Source: SIG701 sp045539595 (GTDB lineage Bacteria; Bacillota; Clostridia; Oscillospirales; CAG-272). Taken from it: a DNA stretch of 64,000 nucleotides. The position numbers and the translations under genes are program-made. The stretch covers positions 1 through 64,000 of the forward strand of contig JAZQFQ010000058.1 of assembly GCA_045539595.1 (NCBI GenBank), given 5' to 3'. This document shows positions 54,790 to 64,000 of the stretch, one piece after another (position 1 is the stretch's first letter; every line of letters begins with the position of its first letter). The notes beneath the pieces are model-generated. The model was not told the DNA's origin, did not search any database, and saw only the letters and a list, made by a program, of their open reading frames with translations.

Positions 54790-56100
54790 TCAGAAGCCCA
54801 AAGATTCGAAGGCTTCTTTTTCGCCCGCATAGGCACCGACGCCCACACCCGCCATGATAGCGGAGCCGATGGCACCGGCGTGCTCGCCGTTGATTACGCG
54901 GACTTCCTTGCCGGTGATCTGGCCAACGACCTCACACCAGGGCTTGGAGTTGGTGATACCGCCCACCAGCTTAATCACATCTGCCTTGATTTCCAGCTCT
55001 TCCAGGAAGGCTTTCAGTCTTCTGGCGATGTTCTCCATGATGGCGCGGGCGATGTCGGGACGGCTATAGCCGCTGACATCCGTATTCTCATCCTCAATTA
55101 CCAGGCCGTTGCAGCCCAGGGTAGCCTCAGCAGCCAGGCGGTCGAATTCCTTCACGGAAATATCGCCCAGGAAGAGGGTGGTATACTTATCAATGGTTTC
55201 TGCTACAGAAGTCATGGACTTCATGCCGCACCAATTTCCTTTGGGAGCCATGAAGGGATCCACAAGGATGCCCTTGGAATGGGGAATGTCGCGGGTAGCA
55301 TAGGGGATGAATACAACCCAGGATGTACCGCAGGAAACCATGACATTGCTTTCATCAAACACACCGGCACCTCTGGCGGCGCTGGGATGGTCGAAGGTAC
55401 CGGGGATAACGGGGGTGCCCACGTCAAGGCCGGTCTTCTCTGCCGCTTCCGCGGTCACCGTACCCAGAATGGAGCAAGCGTCCACGATGGGCGGGAGTTT
55501 GTCCTCGGTGAGGCCGAGAACATCCAGATGCTCTTTGCTGTATTTGCCGGCGGCCTGATCGATCAGGTAGAAGGTGGTACCCTGGGAGCGGGTAATGCCC
55601 CACGCACCGGTCAGCTTGTAATTCAGATACTCGATGTGCATGCAGACCATATCCGCATTCTCCAGTGCCTGCGGATTCGTTGCTTTCAGATAGCCCAGGG
55701 CAGACAGGGGGAAGGAGTCCAGCTTGGGCCAGCCAACGGTATTGTATACGGCCTCCTTACTCAGGGGAGCAAGCACCTTTTCGGTGATGGCGGGATCATA
55801 GGAAGTCTGCCAGCCGTACACGGGAGAGCTGCTCTTGCCGTCCTTGACGAGCATCAGATTTCCGCCCGCGCCGGATACACATACACCGGCGATCTTGTCC
55901 TCACCCTGCAGGGAGTCGGAGAGTTCTTTGATAACGGAAAAACAATTGTCACAGAAATCTTCCGCATTCAGAAGTTTCAGATCGTTTTCCCAGTAATAGG
56001 CATGTTTCTTGGTTTTTACGTTTTCTACTTTTCCGTCGCGGGACATCAGAACGCCCTTCACCGAAGAAGTTCCGATATCAAGACCAACAAAATATTCCAT
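54790..56100 (-). CDS. FGGY-family carbohydrate kinase (xylulokinase-like)
   Basis: A 436-residue kinase. 'EYFVGLDIGTSSVKGVLMSR' at the N-terminus is the phosphate-binding signature, 'GAGGNLMLVKDGKSSSPVYG' with the DxxT-like turn follows near 85-110, 'GTPVIPGTFDHPSAARGAGV' lies near 230, and 'IKLVGGITNSKPWCEVVGQI' near 375 is the ATP-side signature. Acts on a ketose in the cytoplasm. GGAGG is 9 bases before the ATG at 56100. The frame stays open upstream to 56220 but the promoter at 56159 shows that start to be impossible. Operon with the isomerase-family gene. Confidence 0.92.
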   Translation of the reverse strand: MEYFVGLDIGTSSVKGVLMSRDGKVENVKTKKHAYYWENDLKLLNAEDFCDNCFSVIKELSDSLQGEDKIAGVCVSGAGGNLMLVKDGKSSSPVYGWQTSYDPAITEKVLAPLSKEAVYNTVGWPKLDSFPLSALGYLKATNPQALENADMVCMHIEYLNYKLTGAWGITRSQGTTFYLIDQAAGKYSKEHLDVLGLTEDKLPPIVDACSILGTVTAEAAEKTGLDVGTPVIPGTFDHPSAARGAGVFDESNVMVSCGTSWVVFIPYATRDIPHSKGILVDPFMAPKGNWCGMKSMTSVAETIDKYTTLFLGDISVKEFDRLAAEATLGCNGLVIEDENTDVSGYSRPDIARAIMENIARRLKAFLEELEIKADVIKLVGGITNSKPWCEVVGQITGKEVRVINGEHAGAIGSAIMAGVGVGAYAGEKEAFESLGF

Positions 56101-56141
56101 AATATTGCGCCTCCAAAGTTTATGTAATAGGAGCCATTCTA

Positions 56142-56158
56142 TAACTTGGCTAAAGTTA
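56142..56158. promoter_or_regulatory. operator-like inverted repeat
   Basis: TAACTT-GGCTA-AAGTTA (56142-56158), 6-base arms around 5 bases, lies directly after the -10 box of the kinase promoter. The AT-rich form suits ROK/XylR- or LacI-type repressors; none is encoded next to it. Confidence 0.5.
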
Positions 56159-56187
56159 ATTATAAAATATATAACCAAATATGTCAA
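56159..56187 (-). promoter_or_regulatory. consensus promoter of the kinase-isomerase operon
   Basis: On the minus strand TTGACA (56187-56182), 17-base spacer, TATAAT (56164-56159); both hexamers are perfect. Confidence 0.75.
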
Positions 56188-56259
56188 GTAAATAACGGCA
56201 CAAATCCCATAATTCACCACGGCACCCTGCCCTTTTTCCGGGCGGAACCGGTGTACACA

Positions 56260-57642
<1,383 letters not shown>

Positions 57643-57683
57643 AATCAGTACCTGCACACCTTACACGGCGGTGTGATGAAAAA

Positions 57684-58148
57684 TCAAGATATATCTTTTT
57701 CCTTATCGGGAAGCAGACACACATCCCGCTTGTTGGTGGACAGCACCACGGACGTTCGCGTCAGCGACACACCGCTGATGGATTTGACGCCGTTCAGAAT
57801 ACCCTCCAGCGTTTTTCCGCTGCCGGTGACTACTTTCAGAATAAAATCAAAGTCGCCGGCTATGTAGTAGCATTCCGCCACCGAGGTGTTTTCGTTGATC
57901 CGCCGGACAAAATTCTCATAGTGTTTGGGATGCTCCAGGCGGACGCTGATAAATGCGGTCAGATCTCTGCCCAGCGCGTTCTGGTTGATCAGGGTAGTAT
58001 ACTGCTGTATCACTCCGGAGTTCTCCAGTTTTTTGATTCGCTCAATAACGGCAGAGGTAGACAGATTGATCTTCGTTCCGATATTGGTGGCATTTTCCCG
58101 TGAGTTTTCTTTCAGACAGCATAAAATTTGATAATCGATTTCATCCAT
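57684..58148 (-). CDS. Lrp/AsnC-family transcriptional regulator
   Basis: A 154-residue regulator with an N-terminal winged helix ('DEIDYQILCCLKENSRENAT', 'LSTSAVIERIKKLENSGVIQ') and a C-terminal RAM ligand domain ('DLTAFISVRLEHPKHYENFV', 'AGDFDFILKVVTG'). Proteins of this class bind amino acids and assemble into octamers. The start at 58148 has GGGGGTG 6 bases upstream; longer frames have no site. Together with the symporter gene it forms an amino-acid-responsive pair, with the same orientation and a 41-base gap. Confidence 0.92.
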   Translation of the reverse strand: MDEIDYQILCCLKENSRENATNIGTKINLSTSAVIERIKKLENSGVIQQYTTLINQNALGRDLTAFISVRLEHPKHYENFVRRINENTSVAECYYIAGDFDFILKVVTGSGKTLEGILNGVKSISGVSLTRTSVVLSTNKRDVCLLPDKEKDIS

Positions 58149-58367
58149 ATGTAACACCCCCATGCGTATAATTATACAACCCCATTCAATAAAAGTAAAT
58201 ACTTCCAAAAATGTCCCCAAATATTTCGTTAAAATGCCGCATTGAAAGAAATATTTTTTTCGGCACCGTTGTTTTTGGCAGTTTTGCAGTAATTTTTATT
58301 GCGATTCGTTTGGATACACGGCGTTTTTATGGGGATTTTCACGAAACCGCGAATTATTTAACGGACG

Positions 58368-58403
58368 CAAAAAAGCGGCACATCCTGCGATGTGCCGCTT
58401 TGA
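58368..58403 (-). terminator. terminator of spoIVA
   Basis: A perfect 13-base stem (58372-58384 with 58389-58401) with a CTGC loop; on the minus strand it ends in TTTTTT. It begins about 10 bases after the stop at 58412. Confidence 0.8.
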
Positions 58404-58411
58404 TTTGTGTT

Positions 58412-59926
58412 TCAGAGAATGATACAGATCAGTCCGCCGCTTCCCTCGTTGATGACTCTGGATAAAGTTTCACCCAGCTTCTGTCTGGCGTCGTCCGGCA
58501 TATGCGCCAGCTTGGCGTGAAGTCCGTCGTTAACCAACTCGTACAGCGAACGGCCGAACAGATTGGATTCCCAGATCTGTTTGGGATCCTCCTCAAAATC
58601 CCGCAAAAGATTGCGCACCAGCTCCTCGGACTGCTGTTCCGTCCCCACAATGGGATTGATCTCCGTCTCAATGGACGCCCGGATCATATGGACCGACGGT
58701 GCAGACGCCCGCAGACGAACCCCGTATCCGCCCGCCTGCTTGACGATCTCCGGCTCCTCCAATCGGAGGGAATCCACATCCGGCATGACGATGCCGTATC
58801 CGTTGGCATCCAATTCTCTTATGGCCTCGGCATATTTATCGTATTCCCGCTTTGCGTCGGTAAGAGAACGGAGCACGCAGAGCAATTCCCTCTCCCCGTG
58901 GATATCCAGCCCCGTCAACTCGCCGATGATGGAATAGTACAGGGAATCCGGCAGTGCCAGCCGCACCTGCGCCTTGCCGCTGCCCAGATCGATCTGTTCT
59001 GCCTCGGCGGACACGGTGTATTCCGTCCCGCCGCTTCCCTTCACTGACTCTGTGAGAGCCTCCGCCAGTGCGTCGGTATACATCCCGGGCACCTGCCCCA
59101 CTTTGGTCACGGTGCGAGCGGTTTTCAGCGCCGCATCCTCGATGGCAGCACATAGCCAATGATCCGCCCCCAAGGCGGAAGTCCACCCGGGCATACGCAA
59201 GGCAATCTCCCGGATGGGGAACTCCATCAGGAGCATGTGCAAAATGTGCGAGATATCCTCCCCGTTCAATTCCAGACAGTTCACGAGAGCCACGGGCGCA
59301 CCGTATTTTTTCTCCAGATCCATGGCCAATGCCTCCGCCCGGGCGGAGTCCGGCTCGGCGGAATTGAGGATCACGGCGAAGGGCTTGCCGATGGATTGCA
59401 TTTCCCGGGCCACCCGCTCCTCCGCCTCCAGATAACTGTCTCTGGGAATATCTCCGAAGGTGCCGTCGGTCGTCACCAGCATCCCGATGGTGGAGTGTTC
59501 CAGGATCACCTTGCGGGTGCCCGTTTCCGCCGCCTCATCAAAGGGCACGGCCTCCTCGGACCAGGGCGTATGGACCATGCGCGGGGTGCCGTTTTCCGTA
59601 TTTCCGATGGCATCGGGCACCAGATACCCCACGCAATCGATCATGCGCACGTTTACCCGTCCGCACTCCCCCACACTGATCTGCACCGCCTCGTCGGGGA
59701 TGAATTTTGGCTCGGTGGTCATCACGGTCCGCCCGCCCGCGCTTTGGGGCAATTCGTCCCGGGCACGCTTTTTATCGTGCTCACCGGCAATATTGGGAAT
59801 GACCACCGTTTCCATGAATTTTTTGATGAATGTGGATTTGCCGGTACGCACGGGGCCCACCACGCCGATATAAATATCGCCGCCTGTGCGCGTTGCTATG
59901 TCCCGGTAGATTTCTGAACCTGTCAT
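58412..59926 (-). CDS. spoIVA: stage IV sporulation protein A
   Basis: A 504-residue coat morphogenetic ATPase, close to the 492 residues of Bacillus SpoIVA. 'GVVGPVRTGKSTFIKKFMET' near 22-42 is the Walker A, 'MIDCVGYLVPDAIG' near 98 the switch region, and the C-terminal 'VINEGSGGLICIIL' matches the family's conserved end, which recruits SpoVM and the coat basement layer. It polymerises on the forespore outer membrane. GGAGG precedes the ATG at 59926 and a sigma-E-like promoter lies at 59963. It shows that the organism is, or descends from, an endospore former. Confidence 0.97.
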   Translation of the reverse strand: MTGSEIYRDIATRTGGDIYIGVVGPVRTGKSTFIKKFMETVVIPNIAGEHDKKRARDELPQSAGGRTVMTTEPKFIPDEAVQISVGECGRVNVRMIDCVGYLVPDAIGNTENGTPRMVHTPWSEEAVPFDEAAETGTRKVILEHSTIGMLVTTDGTFGDIPRDSYLEAEERVAREMQSIGKPFAVILNSAEPDSARAEALAMDLEKKYGAPVALVNCLELNGEDISHILHMLLMEFPIREIALRMPGWTSALGADHWLCAAIEDAALKTARTVTKVGQVPGMYTDALAEALTESVKGSGGTEYTVSAEAEQIDLGSGKAQVRLALPDSLYYSIIGELTGLDIHGERELLCVLRSLTDAKREYDKYAEAIRELDANGYGIVMPDVDSLRLEEPEIVKQAGGYGVRLRASAPSVHMIRASIETEINPIVGTEQQSEELVRNLLRDFEEDPKQIWESNLFGRSLYELVNDGLHAKLAHMPDDARQKLGETLSRVINEGSGGLICIIL

Positions 59927-59962
59927 ACTGTTTCCTCCGCATCTGTTTCTTAGGTTTGTACA

Positions 59963-59991
59963 TCTTTATGCGAATGGAATCGGAAATATGA
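59963..59991 (-). promoter_or_regulatory. sigma-E-like promoter of spoIVA
   Basis: On the minus strand TCATATT (59991-59985), 14-base spacer, CATAAAGA (59970-59963), close to the Bacillus sigma-E consensus (KMATATT / CATACAHT). In Bacillus spoIVA is transcribed by sigma E. Confidence 0.55.
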
Positions 59992-60025
59992 CAAGCCGTA
60001 TTTTTAAGATTTGTTTAAAAACACC

Positions 60026-60054
60026 TTGACAAAGCCGAAGCAATCCTGTACAAT
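60026..60054 (+). promoter_or_regulatory. promoter of the nucleoside hydrolase gene
   Basis: TTGACA (60026-60031), 17-base spacer, TACAAT (60049-60054), 28 bases before the ATG. Confidence 0.65.
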
Positions 60055-60081
60055 GACAGCAGATACGGAGGTGTACGGATT

Positions 60082-60999
60082 ATGACGGAAGCACAACGAC
60101 TGAAAAACATGGAAGTTCCCGCAGGCAAGGTGGACTTGGTTCTGGACACCGATGCGTTCAATGAAATCGATGATCAATTTGCCATCGCTTATACACTGCG
60201 TTCCTCGGACAAATGCCATCTGCGTGAGATCTACGCCGCGCCCTTTTTAAACAAGAAGGTGGTGTCGGCTGAGGAAGGCATGGAAGCCAGCTACAATGAG
60301 ATTCTGAAGATTCTGGATCTGGCAGGATGCGGTGAGATGAAGGATCGAACCTATCGCGGCTCTACCCGCTTTATGGCGAGCGAGGATGAGCCTGTGGACT
60401 CCCCCGCCGCCCGTGCGCTGATCCAGTTGTCCGCGGAGTACTCGGCGGAGAATCCCCTGTACGTAGTGGCACTGGGTGCCATCACCAACGTGGCATCCGC
60501 TCTGCTGCTGGATCCCACGCTGAAGGAACGGATCGCTGTAGTGTGGTTGGGCGGCCAATCCATCCACTGCGCTAACAATCGGGAATTCAATCTGCGGCAG
60601 GATGTGGCCGGTGCCCGGGTGCTCTTCGGATGCGGCGTGCCGCTGGTGATCCTTCCCTGCGCGGAGGTGGTACAGGCCTTCACCGTCAGCGGACCGGAGT
60701 TGGAATACTGGCTGGCCGGTAAGAATCCGCTTGCGGATTATCTGGCGAAGAATACCATCCGCGAGGCGGAATCCTACGCCAAAGGAACCGCATGGACCCG
60801 TCCCATCTGGGACGTAACCGCGGTGGCGTGGCTGCTCAACGAAGGAGATCGGTTTATGACATCCTACATGATACCGGCGCCGATCCCGGAATACGATCAC
60901 CATTACGCATTTGATCACACGCGGCATCTGATCCGCTATGTGAACTGGATCCGACGGGACGCTTTGATGACGGATCTGCTGACCAAACTGGCACGATAA
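60082..60999 (+). CDS. nucleoside hydrolase
   Basis: A 305-residue inosine-uridine-preferring hydrolase-fold protein. 'VDLVLDTDAFNEIDDQFAIA' near 18-37 carries the calcium-binding Asp cluster, though the usual DxDxxxDD motif reads DTDAFNEIDD here (Asn-Glu inserted). 'LYVVALGAITNVASALLLDP' near 130, and 'WDVTAVAWLL' with the second Asp near 245 complete the site. It cleaves the N-glycosidic bond of nucleosides, giving ribose and a base for salvage. AGGAGGTG-type site before the ATG. It is divergent from spoIVA and ends in a terminator at 61004. Confidence 0.9.
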   Translation: MTEAQRLKNMEVPAGKVDLVLDTDAFNEIDDQFAIAYTLRSSDKCHLREIYAAPFLNKKVVSAEEGMEASYNEILKILDLAGCGEMKDRTYRGSTRFMASEDEPVDSPAARALIQLSAEYSAENPLYVVALGAITNVASALLLDPTLKERIAVVWLGGQSIHCANNREFNLRQDVAGARVLFGCGVPLVILPCAEVVQAFTVSGPELEYWLAGKNPLADYLAKNTIREAESYAKGTAWTRPIWDVTAVAWLLNEGDRFMTSYMIPAPIPEYDHHYAFDHTRHLIRYVNWIRRDALMTDLLTKLAR

Positions 61000-61003
61000 C
61001 GCA

Positions 61004-61038
61004 AAAACGCTTGGAGAAACCTCCAAGCGTTTTCTTTT
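61004..61038 (+). terminator. terminator of the nucleoside hydrolase gene
   Basis: A perfect 13-base stem (61004-61016 with 61021-61033), AAAC loop, then CTTTT. Confidence 0.8.
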
Positions 61039-61083
61039 AGAATGTCCCAATTCGTGTTCCCGGTAGAGACCACAGTACACAAA

Positions 61084-61202
61084 AGGCTCCCCTGTGCAAG
61101 GGGAGCTGTCAGCTAAAAGGCTGACTGAGGGGTTGTATATACTCGATTTTGACAATCCCTCCGCCCCTTCGGGGCACCTCCCTTTACACAAGGGAAGCTT
61201 TG
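61084..61202. repeat. hairpin-rich dispersed element (MITE/REP-like)
   Basis: About 119 bases with nested hairpins: GGCTCCCCTGTGCAAGGGGAGC at the left, GTCAGC..GCTGAC next, and mirror parts at the right (CCGCCCCTTCGGGG, CCCTTTACACAAGGG AAGCTT). The ends are related as an inverted repeat. Elements of this design occur in many copies in Oscillospiraceae-type genomes. No coding capacity. It lies between two convergent genes. Confidence 0.7.
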
Positions 61203-61244
61203 CTTTTGTTCCCGGCAGTGGGAACACCAAAGGCAATGGGAAGT

Positions 61245-64000
61245 TCAGAACAAGGTTAGCTGATTGGTGGCGGTCAAGCCTTTCAGCACGCCGTTGCGTT
61301 CCAGGATCTCCACAACGGTCTTGGATATACCCGCCTCCCGTTTCAAGGCCTCAATGGAATAGATCTCCTTCTCATCGCGGCAGCGCATGATGTTATCCGC
61401 CGCGGTCTCGCCCAAGCCCGGCAGGGAGCCGAAGGGCAAGCGGATCTTTCCGTTTTCCGGCACAAATTTGCGGGCGTGGGATTTCTGCAGATCCACGGGA
61501 AGGAAGGAGAATCCCCGCTGATAATACTCGTTGACCAGCATCAGGGCGTTGTAGATTTCCACATCCTTCTGGAGCAGTTCGTTCTTTCGCTTTTTCAGAT
61601 CCATCATGGTATCGTACACGTATTTCTTGCCGCGCATGACGATCTCGGAATCGAATCCGCCGGGTGCGGCAGAGAAATAGCCGGCGTAGAACTCCACGGG
61701 ATAGTAGACCTTATACCACATGAGGCGCAAGGCATCGATGGCATAGGCCGCCGCGTGGGCCTTGGGGAACATGTAGCGGATCTTCTGCAGCGAATCGATA
61801 TACCACTGGGGCACGCCCTGCTCTACCATGGTGGACATCATATCCTCGGGGATCTTGGATCCCTTTTTGTTTTTGCGAACGAACTCCATGATTTTGAAGG
61901 CTTTGCCCTTCTCGACGCCGTATTTCTGGATCAGCGTCAGCATGATGTCGTCACGGCACCCGATTACCTGGGAGACGGTACAAACGCCGTCCCGGATCAG
62001 ATCCTGGGCATTGCCCACCCACATTCCCGTTCCGTGGGTCAACCCCTCGATCTGCAACAGATCCGCAAAGTTTTTTGGCTGTGCTTCCATGAGAATATCC
62101 CGGCTCAGTTTTGTTCCCATCTCGGGCAAGCCGAGGGTGGATGTCTTGGAATCGATCTGCTCCGGGGACACGCCGATAGGCTCAGTGGAAGTGAATCCCT
62201 GATAGGTGATGGGATCCGTCAGGGGCACATCCAGGATATTGATGCCGGAGAACTCCTCCATCCGCTTGTACTTGGTGGGAATATCGTGTCCGAGGATATC
62301 CAGCTTGAGGATGGTATCGTGGAGATAGGTAAAGGCGAAATGGGTGGTGATGATATCGGAATCTGCCTTGTCCGCAGGATGCTGGATGGGAGTGAAGTCG
62401 TAGATATCGTACTCCTGGGGCACAACGATGATCCCGCCGGGGTGCTGACCCGTGGTACGCTTGGTGCCGAGGCATCCGCCGATCAAGCGCTCCATCTCCG
62501 CCCGGTTGACGGAGATGCCCTTATCCTCCAGAAAATGAGCCGTATAGCCGAAGGCGGTCTTATCCGCCAACGTACCAATGGTGCCGGCCTTGAAGGCCTT
62601 TCCCGCACCGAACAGCACTTCCGTGAACTTATGGGCATCCGCCTGCACGTCGCCGGAGAAGTTCAGATCGATATCCGGCGTTTTATCGCCGTAGAAGCCA
62701 AGGAACGTTTCAAAGGGAATATCGTGGCCGTCCCGGACCATATCCGTGCCGCACGCGGGGCAATCCTTCGGCGGCAGATCGAAGCCGGAGCCTACGGAGC
62801 CGTCCTCCACAAATTCCGTATGGCGGCAATGGGGACAGCGGTAGTGGGGCGGCAGGGGATTGACTCGGGTGATTCCCGCCATGGTGGCGGCGAAGGAAGA
62901 TCCCACAGAGCCGCGTGAGCCCACCTGATAGCCCTTGGATTCGCTGTTTTCCACCAGCTTGCGGGCGATGATATACATAATGGCGAATCCGTTTTTGATG
63001 ATGGAATCCAATTCACGGGACAGCCGGGCGGACACCTGCTCCGGCAGGGGATCGCCGTACAGTGTCTTGGCCAACTCCCAGCATTTATTCGTCAACTCTT
63101 CCTCCGCGCCGTCGATGTGGGGCGGATAGTTCCCCTCGGGAATGGGTCGGACCTTCTCGATCATATCGGAAATCATTTTGGGATTCTCAATAACGATCTC
63201 CCGGGCGGTTTCGGGATCCAGATAGTCAAATTCAGAGAGCATTTCCTCCGTGGTGCGGAAGTACAGCTCCGTGATCTTATCCGCGTCGGAGAACTTCATA
63301 CCGGAGAGGATGATGCGTCGGAAGATCTCGTCCTCCGGATCCAGATAGTGGGCGTCGCAGGTGGCCACCACCGGCTTGCCCAACTTCTTACCCAACTCGA
63401 TGATCTTGCGGTTCAGATCCTGCAGCGCGGCGTCGTCCGCCACCTTTCCCTGCTCCACCAGGAAGCGGTTGTTGGAAATAGGCTGTACCTCCAGGTAATC
63501 GTAGAAGGAGGCGATCTCCTCCAACTCATTCTGGGGTTTGCCCTCCAGGACCGCAGTGAACAGCTCTCCCGCCTCGCAGGCGGAGCCGATGATGAGTCCC
63601 TCTCTCAGCTCCATCAGGCGAGTTTTGGGGATTCGCGGGTTCCGTCGGTAGTATTTGAGGAAGGAATCGGACACCAGCCGGTAGAGATTCTTCAGTCCGA
63701 CGGAATTTTTCACCAGAATGATCTGGTGGTAGGTTTTCAGTTTCAAAGGATCGGAGCGGCTGCTCATGGCCGTATTCAGCGCATCCATGGTGCGGATGCC
63801 CTCGTCCGCCAGCTTGTCGACCATTTTCTGATAGATCATAGCCAGCATCTCCGCGTCATCAGAGGCACGGTGATGATTGAACTCGCCCAGTTTGAAATAG
63901 GTAGCCAGGGTGTCCAGTTTGTGCTTATTCAGTTCGGGATTCACATAACGGGACATGGCCACCGTGTCCAGATAGCCGTTGGTAAAGGGGATCCCCTGAT
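61245..64000 (-). CDS. polC: DNA polymerase III PolC-type alpha subunit, N-terminus outside window
   Basis: About 918 C-terminal residues of PolC; the N-terminal part lies beyond the right edge. The visible part begins within the proofreading exonuclease domain ('HHRASDDAEMLAMIYQK' with the catalytic His/Asp), then a PHP portion ('PVVATCDAHYLDPEDEIFRR'), the polymerase core with the four-Cys zinc site near 62770-62830, the catalytic 'KTPDIDLNFSG' near 62650-62690 and 'GTKRTTGQHPGGIIVVPQ' near 62410-62470, then 'LTHGTGMWVGNAQDL' and the C-terminal end 'LPFGSLPGLGETAADNI', 'GLTATNQLTLF'. It replicates the chromosome of low-GC Gram-positives. It provides the model for the altered PolC-like protein at 32667. 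Confidence 0.97.
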   Translation of the reverse strand, partial: QGIPFTNGYLDTVAMSRYVNPELNKHKLDTLATYFKLGEFNHHRASDDAEMLAMIYQKMVDKLADEGIRTMDALNTAMSSRSDPLKLKTYHQIILVKNSVGLKNLYRLVSDSFLKYYRRNPRIPKTRLMELREGLIIGSACEAGELFTAVLEGKPQNELEEIASFYDYLEVQPISNNRFLVEQGKVADDAALQDLNRKIIELGKKLGKPVVATCDAHYLDPEDEIFRRIILSGMKFSDADKITELYFRTTEEMLSEFDYLDPETAREIVIENPKMISDMIEKVRPIPEGNYPPHIDGAEEELTNKCWELAKTLYGDPLPEQVSARLSRELDSIIKNGFAIMYIIARKLVENSESKGYQVGSRGSVGSSFAATMAGITRVNPLPPHYRCPHCRHTEFVEDGSVGSGFDLPPKDCPACGTDMVRDGHDIPFETFLGFYGDKTPDIDLNFSGDVQADAHKFTEVLFGAGKAFKAGTIGTLADKTAFGYTAHFLEDKGISVNRAEMERLIGGCLGTKRTTGQHPGGIIVVPQEYDIYDFTPIQHPADKADSDIITTHFAFTYLHDTILKLDILGHDIPTKYKRMEEFSGINILDVPLTDPITYQGFTSTEPIGVSPEQIDSKTSTLGLPEMGTKLSRDILMEAQPKNFADLLQIEGLTHGTGMWVGNAQDLIRDGVCTVSQVIGCRDDIMLTLIQKYGVEKGKAFKIMEFVRKNKKGSKIPEDMMSTMVEQGVPQWYIDSLQKIRYMFPKAHAAAYAIDALRLMWYKVYYPVEFYAGYFSAAPGGFDSEIVMRGKKYVYDTMMDLKKRKNELLQKDVEIYNALMLVNEYYQRGFSFLPVDLQKSHARKFVPENGKIRLPFGSLPGLGETAADNIMRCRDEKEIYSIEALKREAGISKTVVEILERNGVLKGLTATNQLTLF

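Noticed and set aside
60247..61236. Minus-strand frame across the nucleoside hydrolase gene and the dispersed repeat
   Set aside because: It covers a certain gene on the other strand, a terminator and a non-coding repeat.

Overview
The window reads as chromosomal DNA of an anaerobic, low-GC-lineage Gram-positive bacterium of the class Clostridia, probably a gut-type Oscillospiraceae/Ruminococcaceae-like organism. The reasons are a PolC-type DNA polymerase III, the endospore coat ATPase SpoIVA behind a sigma-E-like promoter, lipoprotein signal peptides, an SLH surface protein, AGGAGG-type ribosome sites at nearly every start, and a dispersed hairpin element of a kind common in such genomes. 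The species cannot be named from the sequence alone.

Region 1 (1-11.7 kb, all minus strand) is an accessory cluster: an SPFH protein, a 5'-nucleotidase-type phosphoesterase, a DUF4428 zinc-finger protein, a DUF6935-like protein, an RsiV-like lipoprotein, several orphan small proteins, a 1545-residue SLH surface protein and two zinc-ribbon proteins. Region 2 (11.8-16.4 kb, plus) starts at a palindrome-covered promoter. It encodes an orphan solute-binding lipoprotein, a membrane-anchored sensor ending in a LuxR DNA-binding domain, a tiny XRE protein and a transglutaminase-fold lipoprotein. A tRNA 3'-end fragment and three hairpins follow (16.4-17.2 kb), then a 510-residue XRE regulator.

Region 3 (19-22.7 kb) holds a FAD-dependent oxidoreductase and a sugar isomerase/epimerase-like protein, divergent from an AraC regulator. 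Region 4 (22.8-32.3 kb, minus) is a run of small orphan genes, including a frameshifted SUKH (SMI1/KNR4) gene and an LRR/zinc protein, headed by an AraC regulator fused to a ~446-residue domain that is also present as a free tandem paralogue. Region 5 (32.7-36.6 kb) pairs an XRE regulator fused to a PolC-like domain lacking the catalytic motif with the divergent uracil uptake and salvage genes uraA-upp. The true PolC lies at the right edge and allows direct comparison.

Region 6 (36.7-40.3 kb) is a mannonate degradation operon: dehydratase, SDR oxidoreductase, KDPG aldolase and KDG kinase. From 40.4 to 47.6 kb are two related membrane proteins, secA, trmL and a cardiolipin synthase. From 47.8 to 58.1 kb are amino-acid and sugar metabolism genes: two hydrolases, a YitT protein, an ornithine cyclodeaminase-family enzyme with a divergent LysR regulator, a fucose-isomerase-family protein and an FGGY kinase behind a consensus promoter, and an Lrp regulator with an alanine/sodium symporter. 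The right end has spoIVA, a divergent nucleoside hydrolase, a hairpin-rich dispersed repeat and the incomplete polC gene. I saw no CRISPR array, transposase or rRNA gene.
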